A stretch of DNA of 64,000 bases from UBA5603 sp964501315. Lineage in GTDB: Bacteria > Bacillota_I > Bacilli_A > Izemoplasmatales > Hujiaoplasmataceae. A program made the position numbers and the translations under genes. The notes below the pieces were generated by a model, which was not told the DNA's origin, did not search any database, and worked only from the letters and a program-made list of their open reading frames with translations. The stretch covers positions 1 through 64,000 of the forward strand of contig CAZCSO010000008.1 in NCBI GenBank assembly GCA_964501315.1, given 5' to 3'. Shown one piece after another: positions 1 to 8,548 of this stretch. The stretch's first letter is position 1; every line of letters starts with the position of its first letter.

Positions 1-89
1 TGGAAAAATTATAGCTGGTTTTTTTCTTGTGTCCTTGACACGGGGTACAATTTATAGTTTGTCTAGCCTTTTTTTATTGCTTTATTTCA

Positions 90-118
90 TTGTTTTTTAT
101 AGGATAAAATGATACAAT
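90..118 (+). promoter_or_regulatory. SigA-type promoter of the mgtE pair
   Basis: A -35 TTGTTT (90-95) and a -10 TACAAT (113-118) are separated by 17 bp and lie just upstream of the first mgtE. The AAAGGAGGGG ribosome site is at 126-135. The rest of positions 1-141 shows no gene. I see no recognisable M-box (ykoK) Mg2+ riboswitch. Confidence 0.6.
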
Positions 119-141
119 TTTAACAAAAGGAGGGGTAAATA

Positions 142-1545
142 ATGAATGATACTATGATGAAAGAAACATCATTGATTCAATCCATCATTGCGATTATCAA
201 CAGTACCGAAACGGTAGAAGAAAAACGCACTCAACTGGACGAATATCACGACTACGATTTGGCCAGAAGTCTTGAAGAGATGACCCCTCTGGAGCGACAA
301 GTTTTCTATCCTTGTTTTGATGATCAAATGCTCGCTGATATTTTTGAACAATTGGATCCTGAAGACACCAAACAGTATTTCTTTGAATTGCCATCGCCTC
401 GCATTCAGGCAGTTTTATCACGAATGGAAGTTGACGATTTAGTCGACGTATTTCAATCGCTTTCGGATGAAACCATCAGCGCCCAGTGGTTAGGGTTGTT
501 GCCATCTGATAAACGCGTTGTCATAAAAACCTTAATCGATTATCATGATACGGTTGTTGGATCGATTATGAACACCAATTATGTTCAATTGGGCCCTGAA
601 ATGACGGTAAAACTAGCCATTAAAACATTGGTGAAGGCCGCTGAAACGGTTGAATTTATCAATGTTCTATACGTTGTTAACGAACGTAAATTGGTCGGTA
701 CTCTGTCGTTAAAAGAAATCATGAGTGCGGGAAATCAACCTGATCAGCTTATTCAAGACATCATGTCGATTAACCTAATCACCGTTCAGCCATTAACGCC
801 TAACGAAGAAGCCATCCGGTTGATGCAAGATTATGACTTTTCGTTGTTACCGGTTGTTTCAGATGACTATGATATGCTCGGGATTATCTCGTTTGATGAT
901 ATGTTCGAAACCATCAACTACGAATCCGATATGGATTATAGCCGATTGGCTGGGGTAACTGACGTTACCATCGACGAAGACAATGAAACCGTGAAATCGT
1001 CGGTTCGTAAACGCATCCCTTGGTTAATCATTTTGTTGTTTATCAATCTCATCACCAGCGGTATTGTGACAGGATTTGAAGCCACCTTAACCGCCATCCC
1101 AACACTGGCATTGTTCATGCCATTGATTCTCAATATGGCTGGCAACACCGGAACGCAAAGCCTCGGGGTTGTTATTCGCTTGTTCGCTTCGAATCAATTG
1201 GCGGATTCGAAGGACATATTAAAGCATTTGCTTCGAGAATTTTTAACCGGAATCGTCAACGGATTGGCTGTTGGAGCCATGCTTTTTGCTTTGGTGTTCA
1301 TCTTAAAATCCATCGATGGAACACCGTTAAGCGATGCCCTCGATTTTTCTAAGGTTATCGCCATATCGATTGCGATTTCCCTATTTGCCTCAACCGTCGC
1401 AGGAACCTTAATACCCATCTTGATGCGCATGATCAAAGTCGATCCTGCCGTAGCTTCGGGCCCTTTTATTACGACGGTCAATGATATCATTGCATTGCTC
1501 ATCTATTTTGGATTGGCAAATTTGATGATATCAAGTTTGTTGTAG
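142..1545 (+). CDS. mgtE: Mg2+ transporter MgtE (first copy)
   Basis: This is an MgtE-family Mg2+-selective channel of the cytoplasmic membrane, 467 residues, a normal family length. An alpha-helical N domain (about 1-130) is followed by a CBS pair (about 135-255), which in this family binds Mg2+ and gates the pore. A C-terminal five-helix membrane domain (about 290-467) carries the NTGTQS pore motif and the terminal DPAVASGPF segment whose Asp lines the ion path. The ATG follows a strong AAAGGAGG site. A second mgtE starts 9 bp after its stop, so the two are very likely co-transcribed. The tandem copies are clearly diverged paralogues, not a recent duplication. They could form homodimers or a mixed channel; the sequence does not tell which. 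Confidence 0.95.
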   Translation: MNDTMMKETSLIQSIIAIINSTETVEEKRTQLDEYHDYDLARSLEEMTPLERQVFYPCFDDQMLADIFEQLDPEDTKQYFFELPSPRIQAVLSRMEVDDLVDVFQSLSDETISAQWLGLLPSDKRVVIKTLIDYHDTVVGSIMNTNYVQLGPEMTVKLAIKTLVKAAETVEFINVLYVVNERKLVGTLSLKEIMSAGNQPDQLIQDIMSINLITVQPLTPNEEAIRLMQDYDFSLLPVVSDDYDMLGIISFDDMFETINYESDMDYSRLAGVTDVTIDEDNETVKSSVRKRIPWLIILLFINLITSGIVTGFEATLTAIPTLALFMPLILNMAGNTGTQSLGVVIRLFASNQLADSKDILKHLLREFLTGIVNGLAVGAMLFALVFILKSIDGTPLSDALDFSKVIAISIAISLFASTVAGTLIPILMRMIKVDPAVASGPFITTVNDIIALLIYFGLANLMISSLL

Positions 1546-1554
1546 GAGGTGCTC

Positions 1555-2994
1555 ATGATGGAAACGAATGAATTATTGGATATCGAACGTGACTTTGTCG
1601 ATGAAATCATTGAATTAGTTCAAAAGGACCTCCCCAACGATGAATTGATTACGCAGTTGCTCGAGTACCATCCATTTGATATTGCGCAAGCGATGGTTCA
1701 AGTAGATGCAACCATTCAATCCAAGTTGTTTGATATGCTACCGGTTGATCTTCTTGCACAAGTCTTTGAACGATTAGAAGACAGTGATCAAATTGAATTC
1801 ATCAAACAAATTCCGACTGCTCTAGCCATTCAAATCATCGACCATATGGATTCGGATGACGCGGTTGACTTGCTTCAGTATTTAGAAGATGTTGATGAAG
1901 ATTATACGCTTGTCAATCTACTGAGTCCTAAAAAACGAAACGAACTAAAAAAACTATGGGCTTATGAAGACGATGAAATTGGGTCGGCGATGTCGCTCAG
2001 CTACATTGAACTTGCTCGTGCGATGTCGGTTAAAGAGGCCATGAAAAAGGTCACGCAATTAGCCGGCGAAACCGAGTATATATCGATATTGTATGTAGTA
2101 GAAAAGCAAAAATTGGTGGGCTACTTACGATTGAAAGATTTAATCATCGCCCGTGCTACTCAGACCATCGATGAGATCATGGAAAGTCGTATCATCTTTG
2201 CTCATCCCCACGATAACAAAGAACACGTGGCGACCTTAATCCAAAAATACGGGGTATCGTCACTTCCAATCGTCGATGACAATGAACATATGATAGGGTT
2301 GATTACCTACGATGATTTGATGGATATCATTACGGAATCGAAGTCCGATGACTATGCCAAGTTTGCTGCGTTGACGACCGGCGACTTTGATCATCAAAAC
2401 GCTACCGTCTTGGCATCGGTCAAAAACCGTTTGCCTTGGTTGTCGATTTTATTGGCGCTTTCGATGGTCACTTCGGTCATCTTGTCACTTTTCGAAGGGT
2501 CTTTGAGCGTTTCCGACGGCGCTAAGCTATTGGCTGCCCAATTGGCTGTCTATTTGCCATTAATTTTGGATATGTCTGGGAACACAGGGACGCAAAGTTT
2601 GGCCGTTATGATTCGTTATCTGACGACCAAACAAAACAAAATATCGTCCGAACAAGTTAAAAAACACATGATTCGGGAATTCGGCACAGGGTTTATCGAA
2701 GGCGTTCTCATATCCTTATTTGTCTTTTTAATGATAATTGTTACCGGTTATTTTCGGACGCATGAATGGTTTGGCCTCCAGACCTTGATGACCGCGAGCG
2801 TCACTTCTACGGCTATTTTGATTGCCCTCATCATTTCGACGGCTTTGGGAGCTTTTATCCCACTTTTAATGAGTCGATTGAAAATTGACCCTGCAGTGGC
2901 ATCCGGACCGTTTATAACGACGGTTAGTGATATAATAACATTAACGCTTTATTACTCAATCAGCCTATGGCTGTTATTACCCTATTATAGTTAA
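1555..2994 (+). CDS. mgtE: Mg2+ transporter MgtE (second copy)
   Basis: This is the second MgtE Mg2+ channel, about 480 residues, with the same order: N domain, CBS pair (about 140-265), then five membrane helices. It keeps the NTGTQS and DPAVASGPFITT pore signatures. The AGGAGGTG site at 1544-1551 overlaps the stop codon of the first mgtE and supports ATG 1555 (1558 is also possible) rather than the upstream GTG at 1549. The YhbY gene starts about 12 bp after its stop, so this operon may continue into yhbY and surE. CBS-domain residues differ from those of the first copy, so its Mg2+ set-point could differ; that is inference only. Confidence 0.94.
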   Translation: MMETNELLDIERDFVDEIIELVQKDLPNDELITQLLEYHPFDIAQAMVQVDATIQSKLFDMLPVDLLAQVFERLEDSDQIEFIKQIPTALAIQIIDHMDSDDAVDLLQYLEDVDEDYTLVNLLSPKKRNELKKLWAYEDDEIGSAMSLSYIELARAMSVKEAMKKVTQLAGETEYISILYVVEKQKLVGYLRLKDLIIARATQTIDEIMESRIIFAHPHDNKEHVATLIQKYGVSSLPIVDDNEHMIGLITYDDLMDIITESKSDDYAKFAALTTGDFDHQNATVLASVKNRLPWLSILLALSMVTSVILSLFEGSLSVSDGAKLLAAQLAVYLPLILDMSGNTGTQSLAVMIRYLTTKQNKISSEQVKKHMIREFGTGFIEGVLISLFVFLMIIVTGYFRTHEWFGLQTLMTASVTSTAILIALIISTALGAFIPLLMSRLKIDPAVASGPFITTVSDIITLTLYYSISLWLLLPYYS

Positions 2995-3006
2995 GTGAGG
3001 TTTATG

Positions 3007-3303
3007 ATGATTTTAAACGGCAAAAAAAAGAGTTATTTGCGTGGATTAGCGCAAACATTAAGACCCATGTTTCAAATTGGTAAGGAAGGATTAACCCAAG
3101 AGGTTATCACTGAAATCCAAAATTACATTACAAAAAATGAATTAGGAAAGCTGACCGTATTGGATAGTTGCCCGATATCAAAAGAAGATGTTGCTGAACA
3201 ACTGGCAAATGAAAATTTGTCCGTGGTTCAAATCATCGGCAATCAAATCATCCTGTTTCGACGCAATCCTAAAAAAGAAGACGGAATACGGTTTTCAAAA
3301 TGA
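3007..3303 (+). CDS. yhbY: YhbY/YqeI-family CRM-domain RNA-binding protein
   Basis: A 98-residue single CRM-domain protein, the usual size for the family, which associates with pre-50S ribosomal particles. The N-terminal basic stretch, the conserved GKEG loop near residue 26 and the IGNQIILFR strand near the C-terminus are diagnostic. The ATG at 3007 lies 6 bp after a GAGG site; ATG 3004 and GTG 2995 are in frame, but 2995 overlaps the ribosome site. It overlaps surE by 4 bp (ATGA), which implies translational coupling. Confidence 0.9.
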   Translation: MILNGKKKSYLRGLAQTLRPMFQIGKEGLTQEVITEIQNYITKNELGKLTVLDSCPISKEDVAEQLANENLSVVQIIGNQIILFRRNPKKEDGIRFSK

Positions 3304-4034
3304 GAAAAATATTGTTGACGAATGACGATGGCTACACAGCCGAAGGTATTCGCATTTTACTGGAAAAATTAAAACCTTACGGTGATGTCGTATTGGTAGC
3401 GCCCCACCATCATAAAAGTGGTGCTGCGATGTCGCGCGTATCCTGGTATGATACGCCGATTCATTTTCATGAGGCTAACATCTATTCCGTGGATGGGACC
3501 CCGGCTGATGCGGTTCATTTTGCCTTGTATGGATTGAAAATTCAACCAGACATCATTGTCTCGGGCATCAATGATGGACATAATATTGGACTCGATACAC
3601 TTTATTCTGGTACCATTGGTGCTGCGATGGAAGGGTTGAAAGGCGGTTACAAAGCCGTCGCATTTTCGACCGATTTTGGTCATTTTCAAGCTGCAGCGGA
3701 TGATTTTGATAACGTGATGACTTTTATTCTAGAGAAGGATTTGTTATCGACGGATTACATCTTGAATGTCAACTTTGTATCGAAAGCTTATGATTGCGCC
3801 AAAGGCATTATTGTCACGGATCTGGCGTTTCGTCAAACCGATCAATACTACGTTGAATTGGGTGAAAACCTCTATAAGAACCGTAGACGATATACCCCTT
3901 ATGAATTTATCGAAGGGACGGATTTGTGGGCGGCTGAGCACGGCTATATTTCCATTACCCCACTCAAACTTGGAAATCAAACGCAAACCGGACTTGAGGA
4001 ACTAAAAAAGAAGGTTGGGCTCCATGTCGAGTAA
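3300..4034 (+). CDS. surE: 5'/3'-nucleotidase SurE
   Basis: SurE is a metal-dependent survival-protein phosphatase that dephosphorylates nucleoside monophosphates in the cytoplasm. The metal site is visible: the LLTNDDG motif with D9-D10, S40 in HKSGAAMS and the Asn of the VSGINDG loop. The length, 244 residues, is normal. It overlaps yhbY by 4 bp upstream and the next small gene by 11 bp downstream, so it sits inside a tightly packed operon. SurE fits with the nucleoside enzymes elsewhere in this window (deoC, deoD, pdp). Confidence 0.94.
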   Translation: MRKILLTNDDGYTAEGIRILLEKLKPYGDVVLVAPHHHKSGAAMSRVSWYDTPIHFHEANIYSVDGTPADAVHFALYGLKIQPDIIVSGINDGHNIGLDTLYSGTIGAAMEGLKGGYKAVAFSTDFGHFQAAADDFDNVMTFILEKDLLSTDYILNVNFVSKAYDCAKGIIVTDLAFRQTDQYYVELGENLYKNRRRYTPYEFIEGTDLWAAEHGYISITPLKLGNQTQTGLEELKKKVGLHVE

Positions 4035-4203
4035 AGTAAAATGGGGATTGATGATAAGCTTTTATTTTCTGAATCTCGTAGCAGTTTTTCTTGTTATCTG
4101 GTTAATCAATCCCAATCCGATGGTCAATATTCTGCTTTCAATGTATTTGCTTTTATTGAACGGTATTTTTACTTATGTGATTAATTCTAGGAAACGGAAG
4201 TGA
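4024..4203 (+). CDS. small two-helix membrane protein, unknown
   Basis: A 59-residue ORF with two hydrophobic segments (about 8-28 and 33-53) and a basic C-terminus, compatible with a small integral membrane protein with both ends in the cytoplasm. ATG 4024 is preferred over the TTG three codons upstream because the latter has no better ribosome site. It overlaps the end of surE, and its stop overlaps the presumed ribosome site of yggS. I do not recognise the family. Its position at the start of a division-protein run (ylmE-sepF-ylmG) is the only functional hint. Confidence 0.6.
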   Translation: MSSKVKWGLMISFYFLNLVAVFLVIWLINPNPMVNILLSMYLLLLNGIFTYVINSRKRK

Positions 4204-4208
4204 AGCGA

Positions 4209-4865
4209 TTGTCAATCCAATCGAACGTTGAGCGGATTCGTAAGAATCTTAATAATGAAATTATTGTTGCAGCAACAAAATACGTTGGTTCCGAACAAAT
4301 TCGTACGTTGTATGCAACGGGCATCGATACCATGGGAGAAAATCGCGTCCAAGACCTGCTTAGAAAACAAGAAGAACTGACAGATTTACCCATTCGTTGG
4401 CATTTCATTGGTCATCTTCAAACCAACAAAGTAAAATCGATGATCAATCGAATCGAGTGTTTACATTCCCTCGATCGCATTAAACTTGCAATCGAAATTC
4501 AAAAAGAACGAAATCAACCACTCGATTGCTTTATCGAAGTCAAATTGACCGATGAACCCTTAAAGACCGGTGTTCTTCCTTCAGAACTGTTGGATTTTAT
4601 TCGGTCTTTAGAAAAGTATGATATAATTAAAGTAATAGGGCTGATGGGAATGGCCAAAGCCGATGGGTCAGTTGATGAAATCCGCGCTAACTTCGGATTA
4701 TTGCGACACTTGCAACAACAAGTTGAGGCGATGAATTTATCGTACGCGCCCTGCCATTACTTATCGATGGGAATGAGTCAAGATTACCACTATGCACTCG
4801 AATTCCACTCCACTCATCTGAGATTGGGATCCATCCTATTTAGAAGCGAGGAAAACGATGTTTAA
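4209..4865 (+). CDS. yggS: PLP homeostasis protein YggS/YlmE
   Basis: A cytoplasmic pyridoxal-phosphate-binding protein (PLPBP/YggS, called YlmE in Bacillus), about 218 residues with a fold like alanine racemase domain I. The PLP lysine is in the VAATKY motif (K24 from this start). The GENRVQD, WHFIGHLQTNK and SMGMSQDY segments are all family hallmarks. I chose TTG 4209 because GGAAGTGA lies 5 bp upstream; GTG 4200 falls inside that ribosome site. It overlaps sepF by 8 bp. In Bacillota ylmE normally sits between ftsZ/ylmD and sepF, matching the context here. Confidence 0.92.
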   Translation: MSIQSNVERIRKNLNNEIIVAATKYVGSEQIRTLYATGIDTMGENRVQDLLRKQEELTDLPIRWHFIGHLQTNKVKSMINRIECLHSLDRIKLAIEIQKERNQPLDCFIEVKLTDEPLKTGVLPSELLDFIRSLEKYDIIKVIGLMGMAKADGSVDEIRANFGLLRHLQQQVEAMNLSYAPCHYLSMGMSQDYHYALEFHSTHLRLGSILFRSEENDV

Positions 4866-5172
4866 GAAAAAAGAAGAACAACCGGTATCGGATATCGGAT
4901 TTGATTCGTTAAAATTTTACCGAGTTTCGGATTCATCCAAAATCTATGATTATGCCGAAGAAATCATGCACCGAGTTCCTATCGTGCTGAATTTATCGGA
5001 TTGTTTGATAACCGAAGCCAACGAAGTCTTGCTTTTTTTGACGGGAGTTTTGTATGCTTGTGATGGCGAAATCGTCAAAATTCAAGATAAAATCTATTTG
5101 ATGGCTCAGAAAAATGATCTCAACGGACCGACGCTGAAAAAGTTCATCAGCGAGTACAGTTCAAAAAAATAA
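4858..5172 (+). CDS. sepF: cell-division protein SepF
   Basis: A SepF-like protein of 104 residues, shorter than the roughly 150-residue Bacillus protein because the linker after the N-terminus is brief. In the family the N-terminal amphipathic segment binds membrane and the C-terminal domain binds FtsZ and polymerises into rings. The C-terminal domain here (about 20-100) shows the typical A-x2-I pattern, the VPIVLNLSD strand and the FLTGVLYACDGEI helix/strand. The very N-terminus is charged (MFKKKEEQ), so the membrane-targeting helix looks weak or absent, which is unusual. It overlaps yggS and is followed after 1 bp by yggT. Confidence 0.88.
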   Translation: MFKKKEEQPVSDIGFDSLKFYRVSDSSKIYDYAEEIMHRVPIVLNLSDCLITEANEVLLFLTGVLYACDGEIVKIQDKIYLMAQKNDLNGPTLKKFISEYSSKK

Positions 5173-5173
5173 G

Positions 5174-5431
5174 ATGGAATATTTACGTCCGATTGTTTAC
5201 TGGGGATATGTTGCCCTTAGAGCCTATTTGATGATTATTTTCGTCACGATTATTCTTTCGTGGACGCCATTATCAAACACCAAATTTCACGATTTTTTAA
5301 GAAAAGTCAGTTCGCCATTTTTGGACTTGTTCCACGGCTGGTTTGTGATATCTAACATCGATTTTACGCCGCTTCTTGGCTTTTTGCTATACAATCTTCT
5401 CTTACAAGGATTGGAAACCATTTTATTTTAA
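5174..5431 (+). CDS. yggT: YggT/YlmG-family membrane protein
   Basis: An 85-residue integral membrane protein of the YggT (YlmG) family. Two hydrophobic helices are visible (about 12-32 and 62-82), with the SWTPLSN and SSPFLDLF segments characteristic of the family between them. It begins 1 bp after the sepF stop. In Bacillus the order is ylmE-sepF(ylmF)-ylmG-ylmH-divIVA-ileS; here ylmH and divIVA are missing and the ileS leader follows directly. Confidence 0.88.
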   Translation: MEYLRPIVYWGYVALRAYLMIIFVTIILSWTPLSNTKFHDFLRKVSSPFLDLFHGWFVISNIDFTPLLGFLLYNLLLQGLETILF

Positions 5432-5451
5432 TGCTTTTGAATTTGTTTTTC

Positions 5452-5480
5452 TTGAATTATTCCCCTTTATGGGGTATAAT
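5452..5480 (+). promoter_or_regulatory. promoter of the ileS T-box leader
   Basis: TTGAAT (5452-5457) and TATAAT (5475-5480) are 17 bp apart, placing transcription start near 5487. This makes a leader of about 230 nt carrying the T-box before ileS. Confidence 0.75.
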
Positions 5481-5494
5481 TATCTCCATAAAAC

Positions 5495-5706
5495 GATGAT
5501 CAGGACAACATAGTTGAGGTTGGGTTTAGAGAGCAGACGGGTGGTGAAAGTCTGCCGAAAACACTTTTCTATTATCCCCTGTGAGTGAACAAGCGAAATC
5601 AGTAACTTGTTCCGTTGCCGGCGTTAACGGATGGAAGTGCTAGGCAACTAGAACAAAGGTGGTACCGCGGTTTAATCGTCCTTTTTTAGGATGATTTTTT
5701 ATTTTT
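5495..5706 (+). ncRNA. T-box riboswitch (isoleucine) with terminator
   Basis: This leader senses uncharged tRNA-Ile. Visible elements are the GAGAG/GGGTGGTGAA stem I distal region (5530-5550), a candidate specifier ATC at 5574-5576 followed by a GTGAGT segment, a GAACAAG/CTTGTTC hairpin, and the near-invariant T-box AACAAAGGTGGTACCGCGG at 5652-5670. The intrinsic terminator has stem 5675-5682/5688-5695 and a T tract. The specifier alignment is supported by the same layout in the valine T-box at 16.3 kb. Confidence 0.93.
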
Positions 5707-5720
5707 TTAGGAGGTTTCTT

Positions 5721-8450
5721 ATGGAAGCAAAAAACTACAAAGACACATTATTAATGCCTCAAACCGAATTCCCCATGAGAGGTAATTTAGGCCAGAAGGA
5801 GCCATCTATTCAAGCTCAATGGGAAGAACAAGATCTGTATCATTTGTTGATGAAGAAAAATGAAAACAATCCGTTCTATGTATTGCATGATGGACCTCCC
5901 TATGCGAACGGTTCGATTCATGCTGGTACGGCCATGAACAAATGTTTGAAGGATTTTGTTTTGCGTTATAAAAACATGAGCGGGTTTAAAGCTCCGTACA
6001 TTCCTGGATGGGATACCCACGGACTCCCGATTGAAAATGCCCTTTCAAAAGATCGTAAAGTCAATCGAAAAACAATGTCAACAGCGGATTTTCGTGAACT
6101 TTGCAAAGCGTATGCTTTGGAACAAGTATCGATTCAAAGAGCTCAATTTAAACGGTTAGGTGTCTTGGGCGAGTGGGAAAAACCCTATTTAACGCTCGAA
6201 CCTTCGTTTGAAGCTGCTCAAATCCGTTTGTTCGGACAAATGGTCGAAAAAGGATTAATCTATAAAGGATTGAAACCCGTTTATTGGTCTCCTTCTTCAG
6301 AATCCGCGCTAGCGGAAGCTGAAATTGAATACGAAGACATCGATAGTCCATCCATATACGTGGCGATGCCCGTTGTCGATGGCAAAGGGCTCTTACCGAA
6401 CGATACCTCATTTGTTATTTGGACGACTACGCCGTGGACGATTCCAGCCAACCTCGCTATCGCTGCCGGCGATGACGTTGACTATGATTTAATTAACGTT
6501 GACCACGTTCATTACATCGTTGCCCATGCTTTACTTGAAAAACTTAGCGTTCTTTTGAACTGGACCGACGTGTCAACTTTGAATTCCTTCAAAGGACGCA
6601 ATCTCGAAGGAATGACCTATCGTCATCCACTTTACGAACGTGTCAGTCCGGTTGTTTTGAGTGATCACGTAACCACCGAAGACGGAACGGGTTTGGTTCA
6701 TATTGCGCCGGGCCATGGGGAAGAAGACTTTTTGGTTGGATTAAAATATCAATTAGATATTTATTGCCCAGTCGATGCACACGGAATAATGATGAAAGAG
6801 GCCGGGGAACGGTTTGAAGGTTTATTTGTTGACGATTGTAATCTAGAAGTTATCAAAGCGTTGACTGAAGAAAATGCGTTATTAAAAACAATGACCATCA
6901 AACACAGCTATCCTCATGATTGGCGAACAAAAAAACCCGTTATTTTCCGGGCAACGCCTCAATGGTTTGCCTCGATAGAATTGTTAAAGGACGATATTTT
7001 ATCGGCGATAAAAACCGTTACGTGGTATCCTACTTGGGGGGATTTACGGTTATCGAACATGATTAAAGACCGTGGATCTTGGTGTATCTCGCGTCAACGC
7101 ACGTGGGGCGTTCCGATTCCTGCATTTTACACCGAAAAAGGAACGACCATCCTATCCAAAGAAGTAATCGATCATGTCGCCGAATTGTTTGCTCAATACG
7201 GATCGAATGTTTGGTTCCAAAGAACCGCAAACGAATTGTTGCCAGAAGGTTTCACGCATCCCGATTCACCCAATGGTCTGTTCACGAAAGAAACCGACAT
7301 CATGGATGTTTGGTTTGATTCTGGATCAACGCATCATGGTGCAATGATGGAACGTGGATTACCGTATCCGGCGGATCTTTATTTGGAAGGTTCTGACCAG
7401 TATCGTGGTTGGTTTAACTCCAGTTTGATTACAGGGATCGCTACGATGAAACAAAGTCCCTATAAAACCCTGGTTTCTCACGGGTTTATTACCGATGGCG
7501 ATGGCCGAAAGATGTCGAAATCACTCGGTAATGTCGTTGATCCCAACAAGATTGCCAACACGCTCGGAGCCGATATTTTCCGTTTGTGGGTAGCGTCCGT
7601 TGACTATCAAAGTGATGTACGATTATCGGATAATCTCATCAATCAAGTTTCAGAAACCTATCGAAAACTTAGAAACACGTTTAAATTTTTATTGGGTAAT
7701 CTCTTTGACTTTGACGTCCATGTCAATAGCGTTGATGTGACAAAAATGTCAGATATTGACCGTTATATGATTAAGAAGCTGAATCACCTAATTGAGGATA
7801 CGCTTGCAGCTTACGATACCTTTCAATTTGATGAAGTGTATCGAAAATGTGCCAATTTCGTGACGTTTGCCAGTGCTTTCTATTTGGATTTCACGAAAGA
7901 TATTTTGTACATTGAATCCGCAGACTCACTGGCTCGCCGTAGCATTCAAACGGTGATGTATGCCATGTTAGATGCATTGCTCAGATTATTGACGCCACTC
8001 ATTCCCCATACCACCTCAGAAGCTTACTCGTACTTGCCTCATAAAGATGAATTGGACGTTTACTTGCTTTCCATGCCTAAACCGATTGACGACAATTGGA
8101 ATCAAGAAGCGCTTTACGATTCGCTTATGGAGGTTCGTGAAGACGTTTTGAAGGCATTAGAAGAAGCCAGAAATGCAAAAGTCATCGGCAAATCACTCAA
8201 TGCTCATGTGACGTTATACCCGGTTGATTCCGTCAAAACTCTGCTCAATCAGTTATCGGTTAATTTAGCACAAATATTTATCGTCTCGAAACTTGAGATT
8301 AAAGAACAAGGTCAAGGTCAATTCCAAGGGCGTCACTTATCCATCGATGTCGTTGCCTGTGAAGGTGAAACATGCGAACGTTGTTGGCAAGTGGTCGATC
8401 ACCTGCACGATGGATTGTGTGATCGTTGTCATACAATCGTCAACCCGTAA
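5721..8450 (+). CDS. ileS: isoleucyl-tRNA synthetase
   Basis: A class I aminoacyl-tRNA synthetase that charges tRNA-Ile, 909 residues, normal bacterial type 1 length. Seen in order: the HIGH-type motif as HAGT (67-70) in PPYANGSIHAGT, a CP1 editing domain (about 190-400) with the TTPWTIPAN motif, KMSKS at 597-601, the anticodon domain, and a C-terminal zinc finger with CERC and CDRC pairs. ATG 5721 follows TTAGGAGG at ideal distance; the in-frame ATG at 5691 lies inside the T-box terminator and is rejected. Expression should be raised by isoleucine starvation through the leader. Confidence 0.97.
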   Translation: MEAKNYKDTLLMPQTEFPMRGNLGQKEPSIQAQWEEQDLYHLLMKKNENNPFYVLHDGPPYANGSIHAGTAMNKCLKDFVLRYKNMSGFKAPYIPGWDTHGLPIENALSKDRKVNRKTMSTADFRELCKAYALEQVSIQRAQFKRLGVLGEWEKPYLTLEPSFEAAQIRLFGQMVEKGLIYKGLKPVYWSPSSESALAEAEIEYEDIDSPSIYVAMPVVDGKGLLPNDTSFVIWTTTPWTIPANLAIAAGDDVDYDLINVDHVHYIVAHALLEKLSVLLNWTDVSTLNSFKGRNLEGMTYRHPLYERVSPVVLSDHVTTEDGTGLVHIAPGHGEEDFLVGLKYQLDIYCPVDAHGIMMKEAGERFEGLFVDDCNLEVIKALTEENALLKTMTIKHSYPHDWRTKKPVIFRATPQWFASIELLKDDILSAIKTVTWYPTWGDLRLSNMIKDRGSWCISRQRTWGVPIPAFYTEKGTTILSKEVIDHVAELFAQYGSNVWFQRTANELLPEGFTHPDSPNGLFTKETDIMDVWFDSGSTHHGAMMERGLPYPADLYLEGSDQYRGWFNSSLITGIATMKQSPYKTLVSHGFITDGDGRKMSKSLGNVVDPNKIANTLGADIFRLWVASVDYQSDVRLSDNLINQVSETYRKLRNTFKFLLGNLFDFDVHVNSVDVTKMSDIDRYMIKKLNHLIEDTLAAYDTFQFDEVYRKCANFVTFASAFYLDFTKDILYIESADSLARRSIQTVMYAMLDALLRLLTPLIPHTTSEAYSYLPHKDELDVYLLSMPKPIDDNWNQEALYDSLMEVREDVLKALEEARNAKVIGKSLNAHVTLYPVDSVKTLLNQLSVNLAQIFIVSKLEIKEQGQGQFQGRHLSIDVVACEGETCERCWQVVDHLHDGLCDRCHTIVNP

Positions 8451-8455
8451 TGATG

Positions 8456-8479
8456 AAAAGCCGATAACCATCGGCTTTT
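8456..8479 (+). terminator. intrinsic terminator of ileS
   Basis: A 10-bp perfect hairpin AAAAGCCGAT/ATCGGCTTTT with loop AACC starts just after the ileS stop codon. Confidence 0.85.
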
Positions 8480-8496
8480 GATATCTATGGGATAAA

Positions 8497-8526
8497 TTGA
8501 CATTATCCTTGATAATGAAGTATAAT
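8497..8526 (+). promoter_or_regulatory. consensus promoter of the deoC-deoD operon
   Basis: TTGACA (8497-8502) and TATAAT (8521-8526) are 18 bp apart. The -10 box covers the ATG at 8525, so translation of the next gene must begin downstream. Confidence 0.85.
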
Positions 8527-8548
8527 GGATTTAATTACGGAGGCTTTT

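Noticed and set aside
1..141. M-box Mg2+ riboswitch before mgtE
   Set aside because: No conserved M-box core is visible, and only about 23 nt separate the -10 box from the start codon.
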